DNA from: CAKSFT01 sp045603125
GTDB taxonomy: Bacteria; Bacillota; Clostridia; UBA1381
DNA: 36,820 nucleotides
Direction: 5' to 3'
Assembly: GCA_045603125.1 (NCBI GenBank)
Contig: JAZULN010000043.1
Span: 1-36,820 of the forward strand
A model generated the notes under the pieces. The model was not told the DNA's origin, made no database searches, and saw only the letters and a program-made list of their open reading frames with translations. The position numbers were made by a program, and so were the translations under genes. Of the stretch, positions 15,939 to 23,868 are shown piece by piece (positions within the stretch are counted from its first letter, which is position 1; every line of letters begins with the position of its first letter).

Positions 15939-16407
15939 TTCTAGCCTCCTCTTTCCTTAGGATTTTTCGTCTTTCACGTCTTATTAGTGCCTCCTCATAT
16001 TCCCTAACTTCTTCCTCGCTCTCCAAGATAAGCTCAGGAACTTTTTGGGGGCGTTCATATTCATCTAATGCCACCATAACAATAAACGCTGTATTTATCA
16101 GTTTCTTTTCACCGCTTAACTCCTCAACATAGGCTGTTACTTTTATCTCCATTGAGGTGTTTCCAGCATAGGTAATCTTTCCCAAAATCAAAATAGTATC
16201 ATTTGCACGGGCAGGAGCTTTAAATTCAAGCATATCCACTGCCGCTGTAGTCACATTGCATCCCGAGTGTCTTCTTGCCACAACCGCCGCAACCACGTCA
16301 ATCCAGCTCATTATCTGACCGCCAAAGAGTCGGTTATATCCGTTTAGGTTTCCCTTGGTCAAGATATGAACCTGCTCGGTAATTGAATCTGATACTCTTT
16401 TTTCCAT
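15928..16407 (-). CDS. Acyl-CoA thioesterase (hotdog fold)
   Basis: A 159-aa hotdog-fold thioesterase of the YciA/BFIT type, expected to split acyl-CoA into free acid and CoA. Family features include LNGYNRLFGGQIMSWID near residues 20-37 (with GG and the catalytic-region Asp37) and the long central strand MLEFKAPARANDTI. The basic C-terminal tail (RRERRKILRKEE) is unusual but common in Clostridial members. It follows the acyltransferase gene by 13 bases and overlaps the glycosidase gene, whose AGAGGAGG site lies inside it. Its place in a glycosidase-hydrogenase operon has no obvious metabolic logic. Confidence 0.9.
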   Translation of the reverse strand: MEKRVSDSITEQVHILTKGNLNGYNRLFGGQIMSWIDVVAAVVARRHSGCNVTTAAVDMLEFKAPARANDTILILGKITYAGNTSMEIKVTAYVEELSGEKKLINTAFIVMVALDEYERPQKVPELILESEEEVREYEEALIRRERRKILRKEEARNGL

Positions 16408-16420
16408 TTGATTTTTCCTT

Positions 16421-17359
16421 TTATTTATTTATTATCTCTCCGGTTTTTCCGTTATATAAAATTACACCGTAACCGCCCCCGAAATCCCCGCCGTCGTCTA
16501 TATATTTTATAAAATTTCGTCTTAGGGTGTTGTCAGCTGGCAAACCCTCAGTCGTCCCCTCATACATTTTATTAAAGACTCTCCAGCAATCGGTAAAAGA
16601 TTGGCCATCGCTCTTTGAGTCTATTATATCAAAAAGGTTTGCAAAGTTATAAAGATTTGAACCTTTCGGATAAACCTTTTCAAGATAGGGTTTATAAAAT
16701 AGCCAGGTATAGCTAATTATCGGGATTATATCGCCATGAAGCTCGTTTTTAAAAAACTCATACGCTTTTTTAAATGAATCCATGCAAACATCGGTTGTAA
16801 GACTACCGCTCGACGGAATATGACAATAATATACCGTATCCCCTTTTTTTAATGTGTGTTCGCCACATGAATATTCGTCATATATAAAAGACGTAATTTC
16901 ATACTGAAACCTTCCAAGGGCAAACATATTTAAGTCGAAAAACAGGAAAAACCAGTCGGTAAATAACCCAAAAATGTCATAAACATCTTTGCATTCCTTA
17001 AGCTTATAGACAAAATCCCGCATCGATGCAAAGAATACATCTTCTGAGATTCCATTTTCTTTGTAGTTTTCATATAGCTTTGGAATAGCGTTTACCCAGC
17101 CAAGAAGTCTTGCCGTCTTTTCATCAATTTCCGGAATCTTTTCATGGACACTTTTAATAAAATCCTGTGCTTTTTGATAGGCTATCTCACGGTCATCGCC
17201 TGTATATTTAAAAAACGGCTTCGTGTTTAGCGACATAGTATATTCTTCGACCAACGACTCAATTTTATGTAAATATTTTTGGTTAAGGTCAATTATATAT
17301 CGGGCGTCCTCTTTTTGGAATCCGATTTTTTCTAAAAATTCTTTAGTTAGCATTTTCAT
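16421..17359 (-). CDS. GNAT-like acyltransferase domain protein (NAT_N/GNAT_C type)
   Basis: A 312-aa soluble protein resembling the two-domain acyltransferase proteins with an N-terminal helical region and a C-terminal GNAT-like fold. Typical segments are FFDLNMFALGRFQYE, VYYCHIPSSGSLT and SYTWLF. The donor and acceptor are unknown. The start chosen is the ATG at 17359 (GGAGAAAGG upstream); ATGs at 17377 and 17353 are alternatives. It is the first gene of the reverse five-gene run ending with the hydrogenase and phosphatase. Glucose- or polysaccharide-linked regulation cannot be read from the sequence. Confidence 0.75.
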   Translation of the reverse strand: MKMLTKEFLEKIGFQKEDARYIIDLNQKYLHKIESLVEEYTMSLNTKPFFKYTGDDREIAYQKAQDFIKSVHEKIPEIDEKTARLLGWVNAIPKLYENYKENGISEDVFFASMRDFVYKLKECKDVYDIFGLFTDWFFLFFDLNMFALGRFQYEITSFIYDEYSCGEHTLKKGDTVYYCHIPSSGSLTTDVCMDSFKKAYEFFKNELHGDIIPIISYTWLFYKPYLEKVYPKGSNLYNFANLFDIIDSKSDGQSFTDCWRVFNKMYEGTTEGLPADNTLRRNFIKYIDDGGDFGGGYGVILYNGKTGEIINK

Positions 17360-17411
17360 TTTTCCTTTCTCCGGCATTGTATCTAATTTTATTTTAAAAA
17401 TAGTTCACAAT

Positions 17412-17434
17412 TTAGGTACCACCTAGTTACCTAA
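17412..17434. other. Inverted repeat at the end of the small membrane protein gene
   Basis: TTAGGTA (17412-17418) pairs with TACCTAA (17428-17434). It spans the reverse gene's stop codon (17427-17429) and has no T-run; it may be a weak terminator or an operator for the downstream acyltransferase operon. Confidence 0.35.
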
Positions 17435-17735
17435 TCATTGTAGTGATTTTCTCTAAAATTATCATTATAACAAATAAATAAATTGGAATAAATCGAATTA
17501 TATAACTCATTTTTATATAATTACGCTTATACAAATACTCTGAAAACACAATACTTAATATCACAATAACCGGCATAAATAATCCAATATAGCAAATTAC
17601 GTTTGTCAAAACAATTACAGCTATATTTGTTTCATCAATTATTCCCACAATTCCCATATAACACATAAAGCAGAATGTTGACAACGGAACATATAAACAA
17701 GCTAAAATTCTGTTTAATACTTTGTTTTTGTCCAT
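17427..17735 (-). CDS. Small three-helix membrane protein, unknown
   Basis: I do not recognise this 102-aa protein. It has three hydrophobic helices (about residues 11-32, 38-64 and 76-95) and few charged residues between them, with short basic turns (YKRNY). The start at 17735 follows GAGG with 8-base spacing and a TTGAAA-17-TAGAAT promoter. It is isolated: the ApbE gene upstream is separated by 86 bases and the acyltransferase gene downstream by 67. Confidence 0.75.
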   Translation of the reverse strand: MDKNKVLNRILACLYVPLSTFCFMCYMGIVGIIDETNIAVIVLTNVICYIGLFMPVIVILSIVFSEYLYKRNYIKMSYIIRFIPIYLFVIMIILEKITTMIR

Positions 17736-17786
17736 CTTAATAACCTCAATTCTTTTTAGCTAAATAGTTTTAACTCTGTTAAATCT

Positions 17787-17815
17787 ATTCTACCACGCCG
17801 ACACCTCTATTTCAA
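17787..17815 (-). promoter_or_regulatory. Promoter of the small membrane protein gene
   Basis: Reverse strand: TTGAAA (17815-17810), 17-base spacer, TAGAAT (17792-17787). The -35 abuts the apbE stop codon. Confidence 0.7.
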
Positions 17816-17821
17816 GCATTT

Positions 17822-18814
17822 CTAAAATGCCTCGTAACTATAATCTTTATCAATTTTTGAGAAACTGTCTTCTAAATCCTTAGTATAGAAAACTTGTCTA
17901 TCGTCGGTTATAAATATGGCTGAAACCTTATATTTTTCAATTAGCTCCTTGGATTTATCAAACCCTAAAACAAAGCATTTTGTGGAAAGATAGTCGCCTA
18001 AAGTTGCGTCTTTTGAAATAATCGTCACCGACTTTAATCCTGACTCTGCCGGGTATCCGGTTTTTAGGTCTAAAATATGATGATACCGTTTCCCTTCCAC
18101 CTCAAAATACCGCTCATAATCTCCCGATGTGGTAACAGCCCTGTCTTTAACCGAAACTATACCCATATAAGAATCCTCCAAATCAGGGTTTTTTATCCCA
18201 ATCCGCCAGGGAGTGCCCGCCTCATTTTCGCCTTTTGCATAGACACTTCCACCAAGGTATATGAGTGCGGATTCCACCTTTTCCTCGGTTAGAATTTTTA
18301 CAATTCCATCTAGAATATAACCCTTTGCAATACCACCAAGATTCACCTTTTGGTTGACAAGAGTCCATGCCCCATCCTCAGAATTTAAAGTTATGGGATA
18401 GCTCTTGCTTTTTGCTTGGGAGATTTTTTGTGGGTCAGGAAGGATGCTTTCCGCCTTTGCCATATCCCATACTTCAATCAAATCTCCGCAAAAAGGGTTA
18501 AAGAAAACTTCGTCCGAAAGCTCTTGGGCTTTTTTTAGTATATCTTCGGTTTCAGGAGAAAGTCTTACCCTCTCCCCCGAATTTAGTCTTGAAATCTCAC
18601 TTTCCGGTCTGGTTAAAGATAAAAGGCTATCCATTTTATATATGTATTCTTTGCATTTTTTTAAAGCATGATCGTTTTTATGATAAATCCTTATCTCCGA
18701 CACAGTGCCAAGGGCATCATGGATATACACCGAGTGTTCTTTGGTTCGTGGAAAAAGAATAATCACCGCCGCAATAACAACAATAATCACTGCAAAAATA
18801 GTCGTTTTTTTCAT
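17822..18814 (-). CDS. apbE: FAD:protein FMN transferase (ApbE)
   Basis: Attaches FMN covalently to threonine of flavoproteins such as Rnf or Nqr subunits, outside the membrane. The 330-aa product has an N-terminal membrane segment (about residues 4-22) and no lipobox cysteine, so it is anchored by the helix. Family features: LNLGGIAKGY-type segment VNLGGIAKGYILD, TSGDYERYF, and HHILDLKTGYPAE with the catalytic-site Thr/Asp region. The start was moved to the ATG at 18814: GAGG lies 5 bases before it and overlaps the upstream ATG (18826). No Rnf genes are in the window. Confidence 0.95.
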   Translation of the reverse strand: MKKTTIFAVIIVVIAAVIILFPRTKEHSVYIHDALGTVSEIRIYHKNDHALKKCKEYIYKMDSLLSLTRPESEISRLNSGERVRLSPETEDILKKAQELSDEVFFNPFCGDLIEVWDMAKAESILPDPQKISQAKSKSYPITLNSEDGAWTLVNQKVNLGGIAKGYILDGIVKILTEEKVESALIYLGGSVYAKGENEAGTPWRIGIKNPDLEDSYMGIVSVKDRAVTTSGDYERYFEVEGKRYHHILDLKTGYPAESGLKSVTIISKDATLGDYLSTKCFVLGFDKSKELIEKYKVSAIFITDDRQVFYTKDLEDSFSKIDKDYSYEAF

Positions 18815-18843
18815 ATTTAACCTCATTTATCGTCATTTGTTTT

Positions 18844-18872
18844 ATTATACCAAACATAGTGAAAATTTTCAA
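18844..18872 (-). promoter_or_regulatory. Promoter of apbE
   Basis: Reverse strand: TTGAAA (18872-18867), 17-base spacer, TATAAT (18849-18844). It overlaps the tail of the htpG terminator. Confidence 0.8.
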
Positions 18873-18911
18873 TAAAAATGAGCAAGAATTTACGAATAAA
18901 TCCTTGCTCAT
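18870..18911 (-). terminator. Terminator of htpG
   Basis: A 15-bp stem (18897-18911 with 18878-18892) with one G-U on the reverse strand, closed by a UUCG-type tetraloop and followed by TTTTTATT. It lies 8 bases after the htpG stop. Confidence 0.85.
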
Positions 18912-18918
18912 TTTAAAA

Positions 18919-20751
18919 TTAAATTATCTTTTCTAAAATCTTATTGCTTCTTTCAATGAACTTAACCATTTCCTCAGCCGACAAAGGCTTATTTGAAATC
19001 ATGGCAAGGTCATATAAATGCTCACAGACCATCTTTTTATCATTTCCTTCTAAACTCGACAACTTCTTTACAATCGGATTGTTTCTGTTTATAACAAGAG
19101 TATAGTCATCGGTAAACATTCCACTCATTCCGGCAAATTGCTGACCGTATGACTTATAAATCTCCTGCATTCTTCTTGACTCTTCAGAAAGAGTCATCAT
19201 TGCAGGGACCGATTCGTTTTTGAGCGACTGAACCTCGATTTTTAAATCTTCTTTTGAAAGTTCACTTTTAAAAAGCTCCGTAATTTCCTTATCGAATTCC
19301 TCGTCCTTTTTATCCTCACCCTTTAGGCTATCCGAAATATCCGAGTCAATTCTTCTAAACTTTACCCCTTCCTCCTTCATTTCCACAAAGGAGATAAAAT
19401 GGTTATCAATCATCGCGGGAAGAATAACTGCGTTTTGACCCTGCTCTTTAAAAAGACTTATATACTGGGCTTGCTGAACCTCATTTGAAACGTAATATAC
19501 GTCCTTTTTGTCCTTACCTTCCAGGTACTCAGAAAGAGTGATGTATTCGCCGTTTAAATCCTTATAAATCATCACGTCCTTAACCTTATCGTAGAACTTT
19601 TCGTCACGGATGCAACCGTATTTTATGAACATATTTATGTCGTCCCAGTAAAGGTTATAGTTTTCTCTTTCCTTTTTATAAATCTCTGATAGTTTGTCTG
19701 CCACCTTCTTTGTGATATGAGCAGATATCTTTTTAACATATCCGTCGTTTTGTAAAAAACTTCTTGATACATTAAGTGGTAAGTCTGGGCAGTCGATAAC
19801 GCCTTTTAGGAGCATCAAAAATTCAGGGATTACTTCCTTGACATTATCTGCCACAAAGACCTGATTATTATATAACTTTATCTGTCCCTCATTGGTTGCA
19901 AATTCATGGTTCAGTTTTGGGAAATATAATATGCCTTTTAAATTAAACGGAAAGTCAACATTTAGATGAATCCAAAAAAGTGGCTCTGAAAAATCCATAA
20001 AGACTTTACGATAAAAGTCTTTATATTCCTCATCCGTGCAGTCTTTTGGTGCTTTTACCCACAATGGAGACACGTCATTTATAGGAGTTTCTTCTTTTTC
20101 ATCCTCCCCTTCATTTTCCTGTCCCTCAATGGTTAAATATATCTCACAAGGCAGGAACGAGCAGTACTTTGATAAAACTTGTCGTACAGTAAACTCTTCT
20201 AAAAATTCTTCGCTGTCCTCTGCAATTTCTAACGTAATTGTAGTACCTCTTTCGGTTCTTGTTCCCTCGGTCAGGTCATATTCCATACTGCCATCGCAAA
20301 ACCACTTTGCGGGTTTCTGACCTTCCATATAGGAAAGAGAATCAATGGTTACGCTCTTACTCGGCATAAATGCAGAATAAAATCCCAAACCGAAATGTCC
20401 AATAATTCCACCGTCTTTATTGTCTTCGTCCTTATATTTTTCCAAAAAATCGCTGGCACCCGAAAAAGCAATCTGGGTAATGTACTTGTCGATTTCCTCA
20501 GCAGTCATACCAATACCGTTATCCACGATTTTCAAGGTTTTTTCCGCTTTATTCACTATTACATCAATTCTGAATTTTTCATCTTCTGAAAGTTTTGCCT
20601 CGCCGATTCCTGCGAGCTTTTTTAACTTTGTCACAGCGTCTGATGCGTTTGACACCAACTCTCGTAAAAATATGTCCTTATCGGAATATAACCATTTTTT
20701 TATAATCGGAAATATATTTTCCGAACTTACTGAAATATTTCCTTTTGCCAT
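18919..20751 (-). CDS. htpG: Chaperone HtpG (Hsp90)
   Basis: A 610-aa ATP-dependent chaperone. The N-terminal GHKL ATPase has ELVSNASDA (the ATP-site Asn), DNGIGM, and GHFGLGFYSAFM. Middle and C-terminal dimerisation domains follow, the C-terminus being rather short and ending LEKII. Length is normal for bacterial Hsp90. The ATG at 20751 follows AAAGGAC. It is transcribed alone from a sigma-A promoter (20783-20811) with a perfect CIRCE operator 6 bases upstream, so HrcA is likely to repress it. Confidence 0.97.
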   Translation of the reverse strand: MAKGNISVSSENIFPIIKKWLYSDKDIFLRELVSNASDAVTKLKKLAGIGEAKLSEDEKFRIDVIVNKAEKTLKIVDNGIGMTAEEIDKYITQIAFSGASDFLEKYKDEDNKDGGIIGHFGLGFYSAFMPSKSVTIDSLSYMEGQKPAKWFCDGSMEYDLTEGTRTERGTTITLEIAEDSEEFLEEFTVRQVLSKYCSFLPCEIYLTIEGQENEGEDEKEETPINDVSPLWVKAPKDCTDEEYKDFYRKVFMDFSEPLFWIHLNVDFPFNLKGILYFPKLNHEFATNEGQIKLYNNQVFVADNVKEVIPEFLMLLKGVIDCPDLPLNVSRSFLQNDGYVKKISAHITKKVADKLSEIYKKERENYNLYWDDINMFIKYGCIRDEKFYDKVKDVMIYKDLNGEYITLSEYLEGKDKKDVYYVSNEVQQAQYISLFKEQGQNAVILPAMIDNHFISFVEMKEEGVKFRRIDSDISDSLKGEDKKDEEFDKEITELFKSELSKEDLKIEVQSLKNESVPAMMTLSEESRRMQEIYKSYGQQFAGMSGMFTDDYTLVINRNNPIVKKLSSLEGNDKKMVCEHLYDLAMISNKPLSAEEMVKFIERSNKILEKII

Positions 20752-20782
20752 TAAAATCAGTCCTTTCTTTTCTATAAATTTT

Positions 20783-20811
20783 AGTATAATACTAAAAAGT
20801 TACTTTGTCAA
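20783..20811 (-). promoter_or_regulatory. Promoter of htpG
   Basis: Reverse strand: TTGACA (20811-20806), 17-base spacer, TATACT (20788-20783). Confidence 0.85.
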
Positions 20812-20817
20812 CGAAAA

Positions 20818-20844
20818 TTAGCACTCTTTTTAGATGAGTGCTAA
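20818..20844. promoter_or_regulatory. CIRCE operator (HrcA binding site)
   Basis: TTAGCACTC, 9 bases, GAGTGCTAA: a perfect copy of the HrcA operator. It lies between the birA stop (20856) and the htpG -35, so it may also act as a hairpin at the birA transcript end. Confidence 0.95.
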
Positions 20845-20855
20845 TTTTTTACAAA

Positions 20856-21629
20856 TTATTCATAAATTTTCAAAAAACCTCTAATAGAAACCTCGCCCGA
20901 CGATAAAGAAATTATCTCGTCTTCTCGCCTGACGTTCAACTCGCCCGAATCGGTAATACCACATGCATATGCTAAATATTCTTCATTCGGCGTTATGACT
21001 CTTACCTCCCGATTTAAGGTTATGCATCTTTTTTCATAGTCGCTTTTTACAGCTAAAAATCCTGACTTTAAAAATGTTTCATACACCTTTTCAAAGTCCT
21101 CCAAAAAGCTTTTTAAAATGTCTTCTTTTTTAATTTCTAGCCCCGACTCCGCCTCTATTGATGTTGCAATAGCCGAGATTTCATCAGGAAACCGGTCATT
21201 TTTAACATTTATTCCAATACCCAATATCACATGGTTTTTTCCGTCTTTTACCACTAATTCTGTAAGTATCCCTGACACCTTTTTAGAATTTATCAAAACG
21301 TCATTGGGCCACTTAATTCCGGCACAAATACCCGACACTTTATCTATTGCATTTAAAACTGAAAGCCCTGCTAAAAGTGTAATTTGCGATAAATTATCAG
21401 GCGAAATCTCAGGCTTTAAAAGAACCGAGAAATATAGACCTCCTGAGTTTTCAGAGTGCCATTTCCTGTCCCCTCTACCTCTGCCTTTTAATTGTTTTTT
21501 AGCTACAATTACTGTCCCTTCAGGCATATTGTGATTTTCTTTGGCAGTTTTATTTGTTGAATCCAAAACATCAAAGACAAGAATATTTTTACCAATATAT
21601 CGGGTGTTTAAATCCTTTATTTTTTCCAA
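20856..21629 (-). CDS. birA: Biotin-[acetyl-CoA-carboxylase] ligase
   Basis: Joins biotin to carboxyl-carrier proteins via biotinyl-AMP. The 257-aa protein lacks the N-terminal DNA-binding helix-turn-helix, so it is a ligase only (group I). Motifs: STNKTAKE, GRGRGDRKWHS (biotinyl-AMP loop), and KWPNDV, with a short C-terminal SH3-like domain. The start is TTG at 21629, with GTGAGG upstream lying inside the end of the previous gene, 3 bases away. It is thus co-transcribed with, and probably translationally coupled to, the DUF2264 gene. Confidence 0.95.
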   Translation of the reverse strand: MEKIKDLNTRYIGKNILVFDVLDSTNKTAKENHNMPEGTVIVAKKQLKGRGRGDRKWHSENSGGLYFSVLLKPEISPDNLSQITLLAGLSVLNAIDKVSGICAGIKWPNDVLINSKKVSGILTELVVKDGKNHVILGIGINVKNDRFPDEISAIATSIEAESGLEIKKEDILKSFLEDFEKVYETFLKSGFLAVKSDYEKRCITLNREVRVITPNEEYLAYACGITDSGELNVRREDEIISLSSGEVSIRGFLKIYE

Positions 21630-21632
21630 AAT

Positions 21633-23273
21633 TTACCTCACTCTACACGGGGGGTATACTATCCGGGTTTCAACCTCAAATACCCCCGCATCTATTTTAT
21701 ATTCTATTGCCTTCATTTTTGTAAATGAACTGATTAAGTTGGTGTTCGGAAGACAATTTATTGTCATATCCTCACCCTTATCACTCTCGATTTTACCCAA
21801 ATCCCCATTTGCGGCAACCGAGCAATCATAGGCCACACAAGATATATCCGACGTGATAATGTGCCGTCTTATCTGACCGTCGTCAGTTGGGATTATAGTG
21901 GTTTTCACTTCAATCCCATTTATTGGCGACCACCGAACAAAAATGCTCCCGTCTTCATTTATCCTCTCTTCCAAGTTTTCAGTCCTTACATAATACCTTC
22001 CGTCGATATAAAAACTTAGCATATTATCGCTTGCGGCACTCTCTATTCTATCCATAGAGCGAGGGACACTAAACCCGAATTTTGATGAGTAGGTGAATTT
22101 AAGATATTTTTCCTTTATGTGTGCCGCAATAAATGATATCGACTCTGCCGCAGTCAGGGCATAAACATCTCCACCAACTCGCTGAATTACCATCCCTGCC
22201 TCAGGAATTTTCCTGATTTTTTCAAGGCTCGGCAGAGGTTCTGCTTTCACTTTAAAGAATTCGTGGTCATCAGGAAGTGACAAAATCAGGAATGACTTTA
22301 GTGCCCAGTAAGGTGAGCCAAAGGCATTATATTCCTCTGCCATATTGATGTTTCCGTAAGCATAACCAATAGTTAAAATACCGTCGTTATCAAAAATCGG
22401 CTGATTCATCCAATACTCGATATTTCTTGCGATTATCCCCTTCATTACCCCCATAGAAAACGGCTCGATTCCGGCAAAAATGCAGGCACTAAAGAATGCA
22501 CACTGAGCAAATCTGTATGTAAGGGATCTTCCATAGGGCAGTGCCGACCCATCTTCTGCAAACCAATATATAAAATCCTTGGCAAATTCAGTTGCTCTTT
22601 CTTTGAAAAGTCTGCTGTTTTCAGGGTCGTCTTTTTCCATGACCTTTGCATAAATAAGACCGTAAAAATAGATAGCAAAAGGGACGTAATAATCGACTCT
22701 CCAGCTTGGTCCATCGCTATACCAACCATTGCTGCGGTAATAGGAATTTATATCGGAAATTGCCGCATCAATTTTTCCTTGGTCGTATTCTGCACCCACA
22801 TTTTTAAGTCCAAGATTTACAATTACCGGAAAGAACTTCCAGTTACAGGGGTACATATCAAATTTATTTATCTGCCAAAGCCATTTGGTGAGGTTTTCCC
22901 GTTCTCTTTGACTCATCGGCTCCCACACCTTATCAGGGGATATGATTAGGGAAAGGCCAATCGCTGCCATCTCAACGAAATTCTGATTACAGCAGGTATA
23001 ATCGCCAAAATATTCAGGGTGATTAGGGTCGGTTCCGTTAATTAAACCTTTTAAGTAGATTTTATCAAAATCCGCCATTTCGTGGCCGCCTGCCCAAAGT
23101 GGGGCTAGTCCCCAAAGCGGTCTTGAGAAGCCTTCCGTCTTACTGGCTTTTTCTCCGTAGTTTCCAATATGCACTCCACACTCTACTTCAGCAAAACCCT
23201 CGCTATAGTATTTTCTCAATGGCATTAAAATCTTTTCAAGGCACTTTATATAGTCATTTTTATTTTCTAACAT
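21633..23273 (-). CDS. DUF2264 family protein
   Basis: A 546-aa protein recognisable as DUF2264 by the N-terminal segments SRPLWGLAPLWAGG and PEYFGDYTCCNQNFVEMAA, with later WYSDGPSWRVDYYVPFA and AEDGSALPYGRSLTYRF. The N-terminal two-thirds look like an alpha/alpha-barrel glycosidase or lyase, followed by a beta-sandwich; the family is found with polysaccharide-degradation genes, but the exact reaction is not established here. There is no signal peptide, so it is cytoplasmic. It is the first gene of the operon, with birA starting 3 bases after its stop. Its promoter matches the consensus (23305-23333). Confidence 0.88.
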   Translation of the reverse strand: MLENKNDYIKCLEKILMPLRKYYSEGFAEVECGVHIGNYGEKASKTEGFSRPLWGLAPLWAGGHEMADFDKIYLKGLINGTDPNHPEYFGDYTCCNQNFVEMAAIGLSLIISPDKVWEPMSQRERENLTKWLWQINKFDMYPCNWKFFPVIVNLGLKNVGAEYDQGKIDAAISDINSYYRSNGWYSDGPSWRVDYYVPFAIYFYGLIYAKVMEKDDPENSRLFKERATEFAKDFIYWFAEDGSALPYGRSLTYRFAQCAFFSACIFAGIEPFSMGVMKGIIARNIEYWMNQPIFDNDGILTIGYAYGNINMAEEYNAFGSPYWALKSFLILSLPDDHEFFKVKAEPLPSLEKIRKIPEAGMVIQRVGGDVYALTAAESISFIAAHIKEKYLKFTYSSKFGFSVPRSMDRIESAASDNMLSFYIDGRYYVRTENLEERINEDGSIFVRWSPINGIEVKTTIIPTDDGQIRRHIITSDISCVAYDCSVAANGDLGKIESDKGEDMTINCLPNTNLISSFTKMKAIEYKIDAGVFEVETRIVYPPCRVR

Positions 23274-23304
23274 TTAATCATCTCCCATGGGATTTATCAT
23301 ATAA

Positions 23305-23333
23305 ATTATATGTTTTTTTATATTGGGTGTCAA
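23305..23333 (-). promoter_or_regulatory. Consensus promoter of the DUF2264-birA operon
   Basis: Reverse strand: TTGACA (23333-23328), 17-base spacer, TATAAT (23310-23305). Confidence 0.85.
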
Positions 23334-23337
23334 GTAT

Positions 23338-23370
23338 AAAAATAGTGCGGATAAATCCGCACCATTTTTT
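23338..23370. terminator. Terminator after the lipoprotein gene
   Basis: GTGCGGAT (23345-23352) and ATCCGCAC (23355-23362) pair around 2 bases, with TATTTTTATA on the reverse side and ATTTTTTAC on the forward side. Confidence 0.8.
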
Positions 23371-23830
23371 ACATCATTGGTATCTCTTTAATGCTTATTA
23401 CTTTACCATCTTCCAAGCTAAAGAAAAACGGCATTTTAGGTTGAGAATTTTCATATGTACCTAAATACTTAATAAAATCATCCTTGTTTTTGGTAGAGAC
23501 ATTTCTGTCTGAACCCTCTTTTACAAAATCGTTCTTCCAATCGATAAAATTATAAGTGGTATCTTCAGTTATGGTATATTCTTTCAGTTCGGTTTCAGGG
23601 TTATTGATATAGTAACCATTTATCAAATCAGTATCCTTTAACCCAAGTTCTGAAATTATGTCTTCGTCTTCGGGTGTAACATATTCCACAACATCAACTA
23701 TAATTTTATCGTCTTTTATTTCATATAAAAGGGCACAAACCTCAGACTTTTCCTCTTTGATTTCCTTATTACAAGCAGAAATTGAGAAGATGCATATTGT
23801 TGCAAAAATCAACGTTAAAAGCTTTTTCAT
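23369..23830 (-). CDS. Putative lipoprotein
   Basis: A 153-aa protein with a lipoprotein signal: basic start, hydrophobic stretch and the lipobox ISAC with Cys20. The mature part is acidic and beta-rich with repeated DxxI/EYxT elements; I recognise no family. It starts at 23830 behind AAAGGAGGAGT, 38 bases after the metY stop, and has no promoter of its own in the gap, so it is probably the second gene of a metY operon. Confidence 0.8.
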   Translation of the reverse strand: MKKLLTLIFATICIFSISACNKEIKEEKSEVCALLYEIKDDKIIVDVVEYVTPEDEDIISELGLKDTDLINGYYINNPETELKEYTITEDTTYNFIDWKNDFVKEGSDRNVSTKNKDDFIKYLGTYENSQPKMPFFFSLEDGKVISIKEIPMM

Positions 23831-23868
23831 GTTAACTCCTCCTTTTCAAAAGAGAATATATCTATTTA

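Noticed and set aside
20420..20821. Forward reading frame over the start of htpG
   Set aside because: Shadow of htpG on the other strand; it would cross the CIRCE and promoter.
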